Shown piece after piece: positions 36,173-45,510 of a stretch of 45,931 nt of DNA (its first letter is position 1; each line of letters opens with the position of its first letter). A program made the position numbers and the translations under genes. Source of the DNA: Acidobacteriota bacterium. Its GTDB lineage: Bacteria; Acidobacteriota; Terriglobia; Acidiferrales; UBA7541. The stretch is from the NCBI GenBank assembly GCA_003223255.1, contig QHYJ01000110.1, forward strand, positions 5,440-51,370, written 5' to 3'. The notes beneath the pieces were generated by a model. That model saw only the letters and a list, made by a program, of their open reading frames with translations. It had not been told where the DNA came from and ran no database searches.

Positions 36173-37366
36173 ATGGACACGATCACGCATGGGATCGCGG
36201 GAGCACTGATCGGGAAGGCGGTTTTTCGCGGTGGGGATATGTTCGGCGGGCAGCCGCTAAATCGCGGGCGAATCCTGACGTGGTCGCTCATGCTGGGCGC
36301 GATTTTTCCGGACTCGGACGTGCTCCGCGATATTTTCTCGCACGACGGGCTGCTCATCGTCACCTGGCATCGCAGCATCACGCATTCGTTGGTGATGCTT
36401 CCGCTGTGGGCACTGCTGCTCGCAGGAAGCACGCGCGCATTTTGCAACTGGCGCAGGTGGGAAGCGCCGTCGTTTGCGGCGCTGAGCGCGATCTATGGCG
36501 TGGGCATCCTGAGCCACATCTTGCTCGACCTGGTGACCACGTTTGGAACCATGATCTGGTCGCCCGTGGCGTGGTCACGTCCGGCGTGGGACATGATTTT
36601 CATTGTGGACTTCACCCTGACCGCAATTCTGCTCGTGCCGCAACTGCTCGCGTGGGCTTATGCACACCCGGAAAAAGTGAGGAGCCGCGCCGCGGGCGTT
36701 TGGCTCGCGTTCATGCCTGCGCCATTTCTTATCGCGCGCATTGGCGAAGCGGCTGGCGCGCCGATTTCGGGACAGACGGTGATGGGCGCGATGATTATTT
36801 TCACCGCCATTTTTCTCTTGCCGGCGTTGCGCGGCTGGGGCTTGAAGATTCGGCACGACCAGTGGAACCGCGCGGGGTTTGCCGCGGCGCTGGTGTACGT
36901 GGCGCTAACCTTCTTTGCGCATCGCGCGGCGCTTGAGCGCATTCACAAGTTTGCGGAACTTGATCATCTGCAGGTGAAATCGATTGGTGCGTTGCCGCTT
37001 CCGCCGTCGCTTTGGCATTGGGATGGATTGGTGCGCTCGCAGCGGGGCGTCTACGAACTACGCATGGATTTGAGCGATCGGAGCGCAAGCGATGCGGACT
37101 TGTTGGCGCGGGAGCATCGCTACTATCCGGATGCGCCGCCGAATTCGTACATCGAAGCGGCCGGGCGTTTGCCGGAAGTGCAGAAAGTGTTGTGGTTTGC
37201 GCGGTTTCCCGTGACGCGATTCCACAAAGAGGGCGACGAGGCCATCGTGGAAATCTCGGATGTGCGATTCTCGCGTTCGAGCACCGGGCGCCCGCCGGCG
37301 TTTACGTATCGCGTGCGTTTTGGCGCGGACGGGAATGTGGTCTCGCAAGGGTGGGTGACGAGGTAG
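36173..37366 (+). CDS. Membrane-bound metal-dependent hydrolase (YdjM/LexA-binding-type)
   Basis: The product is 397 residues of the 'inner membrane-bound metal-dependent hydrolase' family. The N-terminus MDTITHGIAGALIGKAVF, then LGAIFPDSDVL, TWHRSITHSLVMLPLWALL and ILSHILLDLVTTFGT contain the family's conserved His and Asp residues. About five to six transmembrane helices fill residues 35-285. A soluble C-terminal domain of about 110 residues follows. Its molecular function is not well established. It lies 72 bases after selD on the same strand and may share its transcript, although a role in selenium metabolism is not implied. Confidence 0.85.
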   Translation: MDTITHGIAGALIGKAVFRGGDMFGGQPLNRGRILTWSLMLGAIFPDSDVLRDIFSHDGLLIVTWHRSITHSLVMLPLWALLLAGSTRAFCNWRRWEAPSFAALSAIYGVGILSHILLDLVTTFGTMIWSPVAWSRPAWDMIFIVDFTLTAILLVPQLLAWAYAHPEKVRSRAAGVWLAFMPAPFLIARIGEAAGAPISGQTVMGAMIIFTAIFLLPALRGWGLKIRHDQWNRAGFAAALVYVALTFFAHRAALERIHKFAELDHLQVKSIGALPLPPSLWHWDGLVRSQRGVYELRMDLSDRSASDADLLAREHRYYPDAPPNSYIEAAGRLPEVQKVLWFARFPVTRFHKEGDEAIVEISDVRFSRSSTGRPPAFTYRVRFGADGNVVSQGWVTR

Positions 37367-37474
37367 GTTGCACGCCGCGACACGACAGCAACAAGAAAAA
37401 AAAACAATTAAGACAGAGGACACGGAGTTCGCAGAGAGGAAACCTAAAGCAGCTCACTCAGATCTCGCATAAGA

Positions 37475-37512
37475 AGAAGCGAGGCGAGATTTCTCGCTTC
37501 CCTCGAAATGAC
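37475..37512 (-). repeat. Dispersed repeat copy, GAAATC variant
   Basis: On the - strand it reads GGTCATTTCGAGGGAAGCG followed by AGAAATCTCGCC, the 'ATTTCGAG..GAGAAATC' subtype of the repeat family. It lies between convergent genes. Confidence 0.6.
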
Positions 37513-37516
37513 CATG

Positions 37517-38047
37517 TTATTTCTTGAGTACAGATTCGGCGGGATGAATGACCACTTGGCGGTGCTCGCCCATGCCGACGCTTTGCGTGCGCACGCCGGG
37601 CATGTCTTTGAGTGCCAGATGCACGATGCGGCGCTCGCGTGAAGACATGGGATTCAAGCGAAAGGGCTGCTTGGTTTGCTGTACGCGTTCGGCAGCCACA
37701 CGAGCGGTCATTTTCAATTCTTCGAAACGCAGCGCGCGGTAGCCACCGCAATCGATGCGAATTTTTTCGTGGTAAGCCGGTTCCAGGCGCAGGGCCTTGA
37801 AAGCCAGGTGTTCGAACGCCTTCAAAACGTCGGCGCCGCGTTCCAGCAAAATTTCTTTGTCGCGGCCATCGACGTCGGCGAGCACTTCCGCTTCGCCTTC
37901 GGCGCCAGGGGCGTCCTCAGAAACCGCGCGCACGTTCACCTTCAATTCGAAGCCGGAGGCGCGCACGATATTTTCGAGAAACTGGCCCAGCGCTTCGACG
38001 GTCGCTTGCCGGTCGAGCTTTCCGTCGCGAATGAGTTCAGGGGACAT
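37517..38047 (-). CDS. jag: RNA-binding protein Jag/KhpB (KH and R3H domains)
   Basis: The product is 176 residues. After an N-terminal helix, an alternating KH-type segment is followed by the R3H domain near the C-terminus (RFRLNPMSSRERRIVHLALKD region, with RxxxH spacing in RERRIVH) and GMGEHRQVVIHP. The separate N-terminal Jag domain of Firmicutes is absent. Jag/KhpB binds RNA and is linked to cell envelope growth in several bacteria. It is the last gene of the rpmH-rnpA-yidD-yidC-jag operon and is separated from yidC by a 119-base gap holding a hairpin repeat. Confidence 0.93.
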   Translation of the reverse strand: MSPELIRDGKLDRQATVEALGQFLENIVRASGFELKVNVRAVSEDAPGAEGEAEVLADVDGRDKEILLERGADVLKAFEHLAFKALRLEPAYHEKIRIDCGGYRALRFEELKMTARVAAERVQQTKQPFRLNPMSSRERRIVHLALKDMPGVRTQSVGMGEHRQVVIHPAESVLKK

Positions 38048-38081
38048 GGGAGAGATGAACCAAATCCTTGAAAAGCGGAAT

Positions 38082-38121
38082 CTTCAGGCCTAAAGCCTGC
38101 CTGCGCAAGCAGGGCCTGAAG
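38082..38121. repeat. Hairpin element between yidC and jag
   Basis: CTTCAGGCC (38082-38090) pairs with GGCCTGAAG (38113-38121), with an inner GCCTGC/GCAGG pair. It resembles the palindromic element before gyrA and may reduce readthrough into jag. Confidence 0.5.
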
Positions 38122-38166
38122 TACGGCGCTCGAATGACACTTCGAGAAACTTTTTCCCGCCGGGCG

Positions 38167-39942
38167 CTACGATTTCTTCCCGCTCTTGGCGCGCGCGGAT
38201 TTGCCCGGAGTGGGCAGCGGATGCGTCCGGTTCAAATACCACTGCTGGACAATCCCCACCACGCTGCTTGTGAGAATATACACCGCCAGGCCGCTGGGAT
38301 AAGGAATAACCATAAACATTCCAGCCATGCCGATGGGCATGATTTTCATCATGGCTTGCTGTTGTGGGTCGGTGGCGGTCATGGGCGTCATCTTTGAGAC
38401 CAGGTACATCGACAAGCCCATCAGCAAGGGCAAAATGTAATACGGATCTTTTGCCGACAAATCGCGAATCCAGCCGAACCACGGCGCGTGGCGCAGTTCA
38501 ATCGTGCCCTGCAGCGCGCGGTAAAGCCCAAACCAAATCGGAAACTGCAGAAGCTGCGGGATGCAGCCGCCCACGGGATTAATCCCTTCGCGGCTGTAGA
38601 TGGCCATGATTTCCTTGTTCATCTCCGCTTTGCGCGGATCGCGCATGGAATATTTTTTATACTTGTCCTGGATAACCTTGATTTCCGGTGCCACGCGCTG
38701 CATTTTCAACGTGGTCTTGTAGCCGGAAATGCGCAGCGGAAACAGCAGCATGTTCAAAAGCAGCGTGAGGACGACGATGGCCCATCCCCAATTCGCAATG
38801 TAGCCGTGCAGCCACTTCAAGGCGTGGAACAGAGGATCTGCGACAAACTCGAGCCAGCCAAAATTCACCAACCCGTGCAGCGGCGGGTTCATCTTTTTTA
38901 AGTCGTCGTAATCTTTGGGGCCGACGTACACGCGCAACGCGAGTGGATTCGCGAAGGAAGCTACGGCCACGTCCGGCACAGGTTCGGGAGTATCTTTCTC
39001 GTCTACCTTAACGTTGTGCCAGGCCTTCCAGTAGCGCGTCTCGAGCGTTCCTGGAGCGGCGCCGTTCGGCGGAAGAAACGCCGCCGTAAAGTATTGGTCC
39101 TCAATGCCCACAAAATCTTTCCCGCCTTGCCACAAGCGGGGGGGCCACTTGTCGATGTTCTCTAGCTTTTTGTGGGGATAATTCGTGATTCTTCCGCCTT
39201 CGCTGTAGTAAGTGGACACCGTCTGAACCGGAACAGGATTTGAAACGGTAAGGTCGCCGAATCCGCCCAGCCAAGCCAGTCCTGCCTTGATGGGGCTGCC
39301 GTTGAGCTTGACGGAAGTTTCCACGCGCACGACGTAACTGTGATCCAATTTAAATTGCTTGCTCACCTCAAGGTGGCCGTCGCTCCAGGCAAATTCCAGG
39401 TCCGCCGGCGCATTCGGCGTGCTTGCCGAGCTAGAAACTTGATAGAGTCCGCCGTTCGCCGCGTTTTGCAGTTGTTCATCGTCCAGGATCACGGCGAACG
39501 GCCAGCCGCCGTTTTGCTGCGAAGCTTCGGCGTGCACCACATCCAGCACGCGGGGCGGTTTGGCATCGTCGAGATATTTCTTGAGCTTCCAGCTCTTGAC
39601 CACTGCGCCTTGATTCGAAATCTCCACTTGGTAGAGATTGTTTTCGATGGTAATGGTGCGTTCCTGCGAATCGCTCCGCACAGGAACGCTCGCAGTCGCG
39701 GCGGCGGCGGTTGTAGTTGGAGCAGCGGCAGCTTTTGACCCCGCCGTTGTGGACGCGGTGGCAGCGGACGACCCGGGAGTGGCGGGAGCAGTTTGCCCTG
39801 GGTGGTTGGCTTGGGGCGTTTGAACCGGCGGCTTCGGCCCGAAATATTTTGCCCAAAGCAGGATCACCAACATGCACAGCAGAGAGGCGACCAGAATCCG
39901 CAGCTCCGGCGTGTACTTGTCTTTTTGTCCGGGCACGCTCAA
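38167..39942 (-). CDS. yidC: Membrane protein insertase YidC
   Basis: YidC inserts and folds membrane proteins with or without SecYEG. The product is 591 residues, the long Gram-negative type. An N-terminal helix is followed by an Ala/Thr/Pro-rich linker and a large periplasmic domain (about residues 85-365). The conserved core follows: [54 protein letters not shown] and [18 protein letters not shown]. It starts at TTG 39942 and overlaps the yidD stop by three bases, so it is coupled. The basic C-terminal tail (RAKSGKKS) fits ribosome binding. Confidence 0.97.
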   Translation of the reverse strand: MSVPGQKDKYTPELRILVASLLCMLVILLWAKYFGPKPPVQTPQANHPGQTAPATPGSSAATASTTAGSKAAAAPTTTAAAATASVPVRSDSQERTITIENNLYQVEISNQGAVVKSWKLKKYLDDAKPPRVLDVVHAEASQQNGGWPFAVILDDEQLQNAANGGLYQVSSSASTPNAPADLEFAWSDGHLEVSKQFKLDHSYVVRVETSVKLNGSPIKAGLAWLGGFGDLTVSNPVPVQTVSTYYSEGGRITNYPHKKLENIDKWPPRLWQGGKDFVGIEDQYFTAAFLPPNGAAPGTLETRYWKAWHNVKVDEKDTPEPVPDVAVASFANPLALRVYVGPKDYDDLKKMNPPLHGLVNFGWLEFVADPLFHALKWLHGYIANWGWAIVVLTLLLNMLLFPLRISGYKTTLKMQRVAPEIKVIQDKYKKYSMRDPRKAEMNKEIMAIYSREGINPVGGCIPQLLQFPIWFGLYRALQGTIELRHAPWFGWIRDLSAKDPYYILPLLMGLSMYLVSKMTPMTATDPQQQAMMKIMPIGMAGMFMVIPYPSGLAVYILTSSVVGIVQQWYLNRTHPLPTPGKSARAKSGKKS

Positions 39943-40319
39943 GAATGCACCTCATGAGGAAATTCGACCGCGTGGCTTGTGGCCGTCGAGGTCGCGGCTC
40001 GTTCTAGCGTTGTCTGCGGTTCGCTCTGGTTGCAGTTCTCGGGAACCGGGTCGTAGCCAAACTTGTGCGAAAGCGGATGGCAGCGCAGCAGCCGCTTCAG
40101 TCCCAGCCAAATTCCGCGCGCTACGCCGAAGCGTTCGATCGCTTCGTAGGTATACTGCGAGCAGGTTGGTTCGAAGCGGCAGTTCCCCGCAAACAGAATG
40201 GACAAATAAGTTTTGTAAAAGCGCAGCGCGAGGAGCGCAGCGCGTACGGGGAGACTCAGTGGGACAGACTTTAGTCCGTGGTCTTCTCTCTGAAACCGCG
40301 TCATCTCTTCAATTTTCAT
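39939..40319 (-). CDS. yidD: Membrane protein insertion efficiency factor YidD
   Basis: The product is 126 residues from ATG 40319. The YidD core [39 protein letters not shown] and [18 protein letters not shown] is intact, including the conserved cysteines. It has an N-terminal amphipathic helix region and a longer C-terminal tail than usual (about 35 residues, Ser/Thr/Ala-rich). The start overlaps the rnpA stop in an ATGA arrangement. It aids YidC-dependent insertion. An upstream in-frame ATG at 40415 would run inside rnpA and is rejected. Confidence 0.93.
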   Translation of the reverse strand: MKIEEMTRFQREDHGLKSVPLSLPVRAALLALRFYKTYLSILFAGNCRFEPTCSQYTYEAIERFGVARGIWLGLKRLLRCHPLSHKFGYDPVPENCNQSEPQTTLERAATSTATSHAVEFPHEVHS

Positions 40320-40678
40320 TTTTCGGCGTTCTGCAACAGCCGCAGCAAATCCCCGGCCAGCGCCGCAAACGGCATTTTGGCCGCGGTGCTCTTCGGGTGA
40401 ATGACCATGTCCCATCCCGCGGGTATCTCCCTCCGGTGGCAGCGCACGATTTCTCGCAAGCGCCGCCGGATACGATTGCGCACCACCGCGCCGCCCAGCG
40501 CTTTTTTGATGCTGACGCCAAAGCGGCTCTGCGGCAGTTCGTTGGCGCGAAAGAAAACGGTGAAGTGGGAACTCGAACGGCGCTTTCCGGCGCGGTACAC
40601 CGCATCAAAATCACCGCGCCTTACCAGCCGCGCTTCGCGCGGAAACGTCATCCTCTCGTTGCCCGCGGCACCGGGCAT
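40316..40678 (-). CDS. rnpA: Ribonuclease P protein component
   Basis: RnpA is the protein subunit of RNase P, which matures tRNA 5' ends. The product is 120 residues, and the signature [13 protein letters not shown] (RNR motif) is intact, with [23 protein letters not shown] before it. It begins 16 bases after the rpmH stop with GGGAG in front of ATG 40678. ATG 40651 (MTFPREAR) is a possible alternative start that matches the usual N-terminus more closely. It is the second gene of the rpmH operon. Confidence 0.95.
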   Translation of the reverse strand: MPGAAGNERMTFPREARLVRRGDFDAVYRAGKRRSSSHFTVFFRANELPQSRFGVSIKKALGGAVVRNRIRRRLREIVRCHRREIPAGWDMVIHPKSTAAKMPFAALAGDLLRLLQNAEK

Positions 40679-40694
40679 CGCCGGGCTCCCGGAG

Positions 40695-40835
40695 CTATTC
40701 GGGGGTGAGCCGATGGCGTCCCTTCTTGCGGCGCGCGGCCAGCACTTTGCGGCCGCCGCTCGTCTTCATGCGGGCGCGGAAACCGTGGGTCTTGGCGCGG
40801 CGACGTCGCCGCGGTTGATAGGTGCGCTTTGGCAA
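40695..40835 (-). CDS. rpmH: 50S ribosomal protein L34
   Basis: This 46-residue protein is easily missed because of its length and TTG start. It reads (M)[18 protein letters not shown], then [19 protein letters not shown] and GRHRLTPE, the L34 pattern throughout. TTG 40835 is preceded by GGGGG (complement of 40842-40846) at six bases. It is the first gene of the rpmH-rnpA-yidD-yidC-jag operon. In most bacteria this operon lies beside dnaA; here dnaA lies about 40 kb away in this window and on the other strand. Confidence 0.95.
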   Translation of the reverse strand: MPKRTYQPRRRRRAKTHGFRARMKTSGGRKVLAARRKKGRHRLTPE

Positions 40836-40980
40836 AGCAATCCCCCTTTGTAGTACGTAAACGCGCGGTGCTCCGTATCACGCGCGGTGCGACAGTCCTA
40901 CAGCCACTTTTGCGGCCGATTCCGAATTTCTTAGTGTATGCGACCCTTGCGCGCAGGGTCAAGAAAGGTCGGGCGCCCGC

Positions 40981-42522
40981 CTAACTTGCCGCGGCCACGA
41001 CGTCTAACGGGCGCATCATTTCGTTGTCTTCGTGCTCGAGCATGTGGCAGTGCCAAACATAGCGAAATCTCTGTCCCGGCGTAACCGAAGTACCCGTAGG
41101 CAAGTCGAACTTGGCCAGGATGCGCGTGATCATGCCCGGGTATGCCTTGATGGTGTCCTTCCACGCCGGACGTTCGTTGGCGTCAGGCGGAACGGGCGGG
41201 CCGGTGAACACCAAATCGCGGGAACTCAGAAAGGTTAGCTTGTCGAACGGTCTGCGCTCGAGCGCTTGAAACAGCACCAGGTGCACGTGGATCGGATGCG
41301 CATCGTCGGTGGCATTGACCAGGTTCCACATTTCCAGCGCGCCCACTTCAGGATTCTCCGTAACGGCGTCCGACCAATGCGCTTGGTCGAGCATGCCGAT
41401 TTCCGGGAACTCGTCCGACGGCCGATCAATTTCGGTGATGGCCAGGTTGCGCTCCCGGCTGGCTTGAGCCGGATCGTATAACGGAATGTCGGCTAACTTC
41501 GCCGGCAGCGAACTCGTGTCGCGGCCAGTGAGCGGCGGGATCACGCGAAACATCATTACATCGCTCGGGACCACTTCGCCGCCGCTGGGATAGGGCGCCG
41601 GCGCGTCGTTTTGCAGGACAAAGAACTTTCCTTGGGCCCCGGAAAAATCAATGACGAAATCAAATCGCTCCGCCACGGCAATCAGAAAATTATCCAGTTT
41701 TACGGGAGCCGGAAGCAGTCCGCCGTCGGTGCCAATCTGAAAAATGGGCGGTCCCGAATTGCCGTTGGGAGTGCCAGTGTCGTTGCATTCCTGCAGCGTC
41801 AAATGATAGAAGCGCGCGTTCGACGCGTTCAGCATACGAAAGCGATATTTGCGCGGCTCTACGTCCAGATACGGCCACACCTTTCCGTTGACCAGTACCG
41901 TGTCGCCAAAAAATTCCGGGATCCAACAGGGATGCGTGCCGCCCACGGCCACCGGATAGAGCAGCGAACCGTCGGCGTGGAACATGCGGTCCTGGAGCAC
42001 CAGCGGAATTTCGTACGGGCGTTGCGGCAGACCGAGCAGGTCCTCTTGCGCACTGCGGATGAGATAAATGCCCGAAAGTCCGGCGTAGTTGTTGAGCCGG
42101 GTGATGCCGAGACCGTGATCGTGATACCAAAGCGTGGTTGCAGGCTGGTCGTTTGGATAAACGTATGGATTGGGATTGAAGTCCGGTCCGGTTTTCCCGT
42201 CGGAAGTGAACCACGCCTCGGGATAGCCGTCGTTTCCAGGCAATATTTTGTGCCCGTGGAGATGAACCACGGTACGCACTTCCGGCTGGCTGCTTTCCGC
42301 GCCATGAATAGTGTTGTCGATGGGAAGAAAATGGGAAGTAGGAAGATTGTTGACCCACTGCACTTGCACGGGCCAGCCTTGGCGTGCTTCGAGCGTCGGT
42401 CCCGGATAGCTTCCCTGGAAGCCCCAAACGAGGGTTGGCGGCAGGTCCCGGTGCAGCTTCTGTTTGAATTGCGACATGGCCATGCGAGTCACAACCCCGC
42501 TCTTGAGTTGCATCACCGGCAC
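40981..42522 (-). CDS. Multicopper oxidase (CotA/bilirubin oxidase type), body, frameshifted from its leader
   Basis: This open frame holds the three cupredoxin domains, 513 residues from its first Met. All four copper-ligand motifs are present: VHLHGH, WYHDHG, HPIHVHL and HCHMLEHEDNEMMRP near the C-terminus. They support type 1, 2 and 3 copper sites and oxidation of phenols, bilirubin-like compounds or metal ions with O2. The frame upstream of the first Met still reads NADPLPVVPVMQLKSG, family-like sequence, until a stop. The missing signal peptide lies in another frame immediately upstream (42542-42745). Deleting one T at about 42543 would join them. The gene is therefore either inactivated or carries a sequencing error. 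Confidence 0.85.
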   Translation of the reverse strand: MPVMQLKSGVVTRMAMSQFKQKLHRDLPPTLVWGFQGSYPGPTLEARQGWPVQVQWVNNLPTSHFLPIDNTIHGAESSQPEVRTVVHLHGHKILPGNDGYPEAWFTSDGKTGPDFNPNPYVYPNDQPATTLWYHDHGLGITRLNNYAGLSGIYLIRSAQEDLLGLPQRPYEIPLVLQDRMFHADGSLLYPVAVGGTHPCWIPEFFGDTVLVNGKVWPYLDVEPRKYRFRMLNASNARFYHLTLQECNDTGTPNGNSGPPIFQIGTDGGLLPAPVKLDNFLIAVAERFDFVIDFSGAQGKFFVLQNDAPAPYPSGGEVVPSDVMMFRVIPPLTGRDTSSLPAKLADIPLYDPAQASRERNLAITEIDRPSDEFPEIGMLDQAHWSDAVTENPEVGALEMWNLVNATDDAHPIHVHLVLFQALERRPFDKLTFLSSRDLVFTGPPVPPDANERPAWKDTIKAYPGMITRILAKFDLPTGTSVTPGQRFRYVWHCHMLEHEDNEMMRPLDVVAAAS

Positions 42523-42541
42523 AACCGGAAGAGGATCCGCA

Positions 42542-42745
42542 TTAGGGCGTCAAAGTCGCGCCCGATTGCAGCGCGCTCATCTTATGCGAAGGCGTCGCGC
42601 GCCAGCGCGGGTGATGGCCGGTAGAGGCGAGTCGCTGTAAACTCTTCTCGCCTTTTCGGCCTACCAAGAAATCGCCTGCGGCAAGCAGGCCCGCACCGGT
42701 AACGGTGCCCAGTTTCAAAAACGTGCGTCGCGTGGTCTTTCGCAT
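42542..42745 (-). pseudogene. Twin-arginine leader fragment of the multicopper oxidase
   Basis: This 67-residue frame starts at ATG 42745 after AAGGAAAGG. It contains the Tat signal TRRTFLKLGTVTGAGLLAAG and continues as far as SALQSGATLTP before a TAA. The TAA arises where one additional base shifts the frame away from the oxidase body. Multicopper oxidases are normally exported folded through Tat, so the leader clearly belongs to the gene downstream. Confidence 0.8.
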
Positions 42746-43037
42746 GAGCCTTTCCTTTCCGATCAACAAGCGTTGGATGAACAAGCGCGCGGATTACAGT
42801 TCGATCGGCGATCTGAGGTAGGGCGGGTCTCGTGGCAGTTCTGAAGCGGGTGGAACTTGCTGGGCGGGAGCGCACGAATTTCGCGCGTGGATAGAATAAG
42901 GTGTCGCGCGCGAGCGCTCAATACTCTTCTTCCTTGCACGCTATCGAAGTAAGGGTTTTTGTTGAGCGGGAAAACCTTTACGGGCAGGTTGTCAGAAAAT
43001 TTGCTCCGACCCTATTTTGCGTGGCCCTGGCGTAAGG
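42746..43037. other. Intergenic gap upstream of the multicopper oxidase
   Basis: This 292-base gap holds the oxidase control region on the - strand (a possible -10 GTAATC near 42794) and, on its right side, sequence leading into an Ig-like gene remnant. No gene is recognised. Confidence 0.3.
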
Positions 43038-43760
43038 AGCAGATGCGACGGTCAACGCTGCTAATCTTGTCACCAACGGGCCCTCGTCTTCCACGCAGCC
43101 GAGCTTCACTCTCTCCGCATCACCCTCGAACCTGACGATCCTCCAGGGCACATCCGGCTCGACGAGTATCTCGATCAATGCTCTTAACGGATTCAGTGGC
43201 AGCGTGAAGTTGACGGCCTCGGGCTTGCCCAGCGGCGTTAGTGCGACCTTCAGCGCAAATCCCGCCACCGCCAGCAGTCTTCTGTCTCTACCGTTCAGTT
43301 TGTTTCTACGCCTCCTTCCGTTTGGTCCGACGGCTTCCATTATGCGTACCAGCCGCTGTCCGGGGACGGGTTGATCGTAGCCCGCGTTTTGAGCGTGCAA
43401 GGGAGCAGCGCGGCGCAAGCGGGCGTCATGATTCGGGAGACGCTGAATGCGGGAGCCAATCATGTGTTCCTGTTCGACTACGCGTCGTCGATTTTGGCGA
43501 CGGAACGTACGAACACGGGAACAAGCAGCTCTTATCAATGGGTGGGAAGTGCGACGCTGCCCTATTGGCTGAAGCTCATGAGAAGCGGGAACGTGTTCAG
43601 CATGTACGGGTCGAGCGATGGAGTGAACTGGGTGCAATTAGGGGCGAGCCAGACGGTGAGCATGGCGTCGAGTGTGTATGTAGGCTTGGCGGTAAGCAAT
43701 CGCACGACGGCGTCTCTGGCCACCGCCACGTTCGACAACGTCTCGCTTTCCACGCCTTAG
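43038..43760 (+). pseudogene. Remnant of an Ig-like/LamG-type surface protein
   Basis: The first part (43038-43270) reads, without a start codon, TQPSFTLSASPSNLTILQGT and GFSGSVKLTASGLPSGVSAT, a repeat type common in acidobacterial surface proteins. A frameshift near 43275 then moves to a second frame that reads VSTPPSVWSDGFHYAYQPLS, VARVLSVQGSSAAQAGVMIRE, NVFSMYGSSDGVNWVQLGAS and ends in FDNVSLSTP, a concanavalin-like (DUF1349-type) domain. A stop lies just before the first part, and no leader is visible. It is the 3' end of a large gene, frameshifted and truncated. Confidence 0.7.
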
Positions 43761-43775
43761 ACGCCAGGCATGGCC

Positions 43776-44006
43776 CTAGGGACTACCGGAGTGCGAGTGG
43801 TTTGAGGCACTCGGGAGTGGACCGCTGTGGGCTTGCGAGGGGCGGCGCCAATGGCGAAGATCGCACCTGAGGCAGCGATACGGACTGACTTGGAGAAGCC
43901 AGTGAAGAAGATGCTCGGTCAGGCCTTTCTTCCGCGATCTGCAAATCTGCGAGCTACCACAGTAAGGACAAGCGTGAACACCGGATTTTGAGAGGACCCA
44001 CTTCAT
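43776..44006 (-). CDS. Small zinc-ribbon-like protein, unknown function
   Basis: The product is 76 residues from ATG 44006 (AAGGTGAAGGG lies just before it). It contains two CxxC pairs (HACPYCGSSQICRSRKKG and SPYRCLRCDLRHWR) separated by a helical stretch (TEHLLHWLLQV), a compact zinc-ribbon arrangement that I associate with short hypothetical proteins of this phylum. The tail is Ser/Pro/His-rich. An earlier ATG at 44036 is possible. No partner gene is evident. Confidence 0.5.
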   Translation of the reverse strand: MKWVLSKSGVHACPYCGSSQICRSRKKGLTEHLLHWLLQVSPYRCLRCDLRHWRRPSQAHSGPLPSASNHSHSGSP

Positions 44007-44228
44007 ACCCTTCACCTTAGTGCGGTCCGGGGACATTAGATTAACGCAAAAGCGAAGGTGAATCATCCCGCATTGCGCTTGTGTAATAACCCTGTCCCGT
44101 CGTATCCGCTGGCGAGCTTGAGGTGTTGCGCGAAAAGCAAAGAAACCAGGTCCGCTACGGACGCGGGGGGTTACCGGTTGGTCTGGAGGGCCCCCTCGGT
44201 TTTTGTAAGTGCGGATTCAAAGGACTGG

Positions 44229-45467
44229 TCAAAGACCGGTGGTGCGCTCAACGGAGAGCTCCTCTCTGGTTGTGTGAGCGAAGCGGGATGGCAGGTTCAG
44301 TATACCGTTCCATTCGTCCATGTAGTGCTGGTGTACATCTGTGGCTATGACCATGTCAGGGACGCAATCCCACAAATCGAGCATTTCTCCGTCCACCCAA
44401 AAAGTGACCTGCCACTGGTAAGCACCCGGGCGGAGCGGGAGAGACGGGAAGGTGTGGGAGAGGACGTGAATTCCAGCACTGAGGGACAGATTTTGCGCAG
44501 CGCGGGCCCACATCAATTGGCGGTCGGAGTTGAATAAAGCCACGCCCTGTTCGGCGTTCGCAACAGGCTTCTTGACTTCGATGGTAAAGTCGACCGTCAC
44601 TGAGCCGAGAGTCGTGAGTACATGCGGGTCCGTGCGAGGTTCGGCGAGTTCCCACTTCAGGAACTGTCCTTTGGCGTCGGTACTGCGGGCTTCCCCGAAA
44701 CCGGTGCGATCACCGCGGGCCACGGCGGATTCGTAGGCGGAGACGACTTCGTGGGTGGGGCCGTTCTGGCGGACGTGGCCGTCGTCGATCCAGACGACGC
44801 GGTGGCAGAGGCGGCGAATCTGATTGAGTTGATGGGAGACGAGGACGACGGTGCGGCCGGCGCGGGCCACGTCGCCCATTTTGCCGAGGCATTTTTTCTG
44901 GAAGTTTATATCGCCCACGGCCAAGACTTCGTCGACGAGGAGGATTTCGGGTTCGAGATGCGCGGCGACGGCGAACGCCAGGCGGACGTACATGCCGGAG
45001 GAGTAGTGCTTGACGGGCGTGTCAATGAATTTTTCGAGTTCGGCGAAGGCCACGATTTCGTCGAACTTGCGGGAGATTTCGGCTTTGGACATGCCGAGAA
45101 TGGCGCCGGAGAGGAAGGTGTTTTCGCGGCCGGTGAGCTCGGGATGGAAGCCGGTGCCGACTTCGAGGAGCGAGCCGACGCGGCCGTGGATTTCGGCCCA
45201 GCCTTCGGTGGGGCCAGTGATGCGGGAGAGGATTTTGAGCAGCGTGGTCTTGCCGGCGCCATTGCGGCCGATGAGGCCGAGGACTTCGCCTTCGCGGACG
45301 GAGAGGGAGACGTTTTCGAGGGCCCAGAACATTTCGGCTTTGGGGCGGCGGAGCGCGGCGAGCGGGGAGTGCAGGAAATCTTCGAGGGCGTGGCGGAGGC
45401 CGGTGTCGACCTGCAAGCCGCGCCGGTACTGCTTGCTTAGGCCTTCGCCATGGATCACGACGTTCAC
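44229..45467 (-). CDS. Wzt-type ABC transporter ATP-binding protein for polysaccharide export
   Basis: The product is 412 residues. The ATPase domain has Walker A GRNGAGKTT, the SSGMYVRLAFA signature of the polysaccharide/teichoic-acid exporter group and LLVDEVLAVGD as Walker B. After residue about 245 comes a C-terminal Wzt-like carbohydrate-binding beta-sandwich (VDFTIEVKKPVANAEQGVAL ... YQWQVTFWVDGEMLDLWD), which recognises the end of the exported chain. The permease (Wzm) is not in the window. A methyltransferase gene lies directly upstream on the same strand, fitting a lipopolysaccharide O-antigen or glycan cluster that continues beyond the right edge. Confidence 0.92.
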   Translation of the reverse strand: MNVVIHGEGLSKQYRRGLQVDTGLRHALEDFLHSPLAALRRPKAEMFWALENVSLSVREGEVLGLIGRNGAGKTTLLKILSRITGPTEGWAEIHGRVGSLLEVGTGFHPELTGRENTFLSGAILGMSKAEISRKFDEIVAFAELEKFIDTPVKHYSSGMYVRLAFAVAAHLEPEILLVDEVLAVGDINFQKKCLGKMGDVARAGRTVVLVSHQLNQIRRLCHRVVWIDDGHVRQNGPTHEVVSAYESAVARGDRTGFGEARSTDAKGQFLKWELAEPRTDPHVLTTLGSVTVDFTIEVKKPVANAEQGVALFNSDRQLMWARAAQNLSLSAGIHVLSHTFPSLPLRPGAYQWQVTFWVDGEMLDLWDCVPDMVIATDVHQHYMDEWNGILNLPSRFAHTTREELSVERTTGL

Positions 45468-45510
45468 GAGTGACGAGCCTCAGGTGGGAAGGAATTATGG
45501 ATTAGGGTGG

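Noticed and set aside
42978-43637. A 219-codon - strand open frame
   Set aside because: It is antisense to the Ig-like remnant, and its translation has no family pattern.
44622-45440. A 272-codon + strand open frame rich in Gly, Glu and Phe
   Set aside because: It is antisense to the Wzt-type ATPase, whose Walker and signature motifs are intact.
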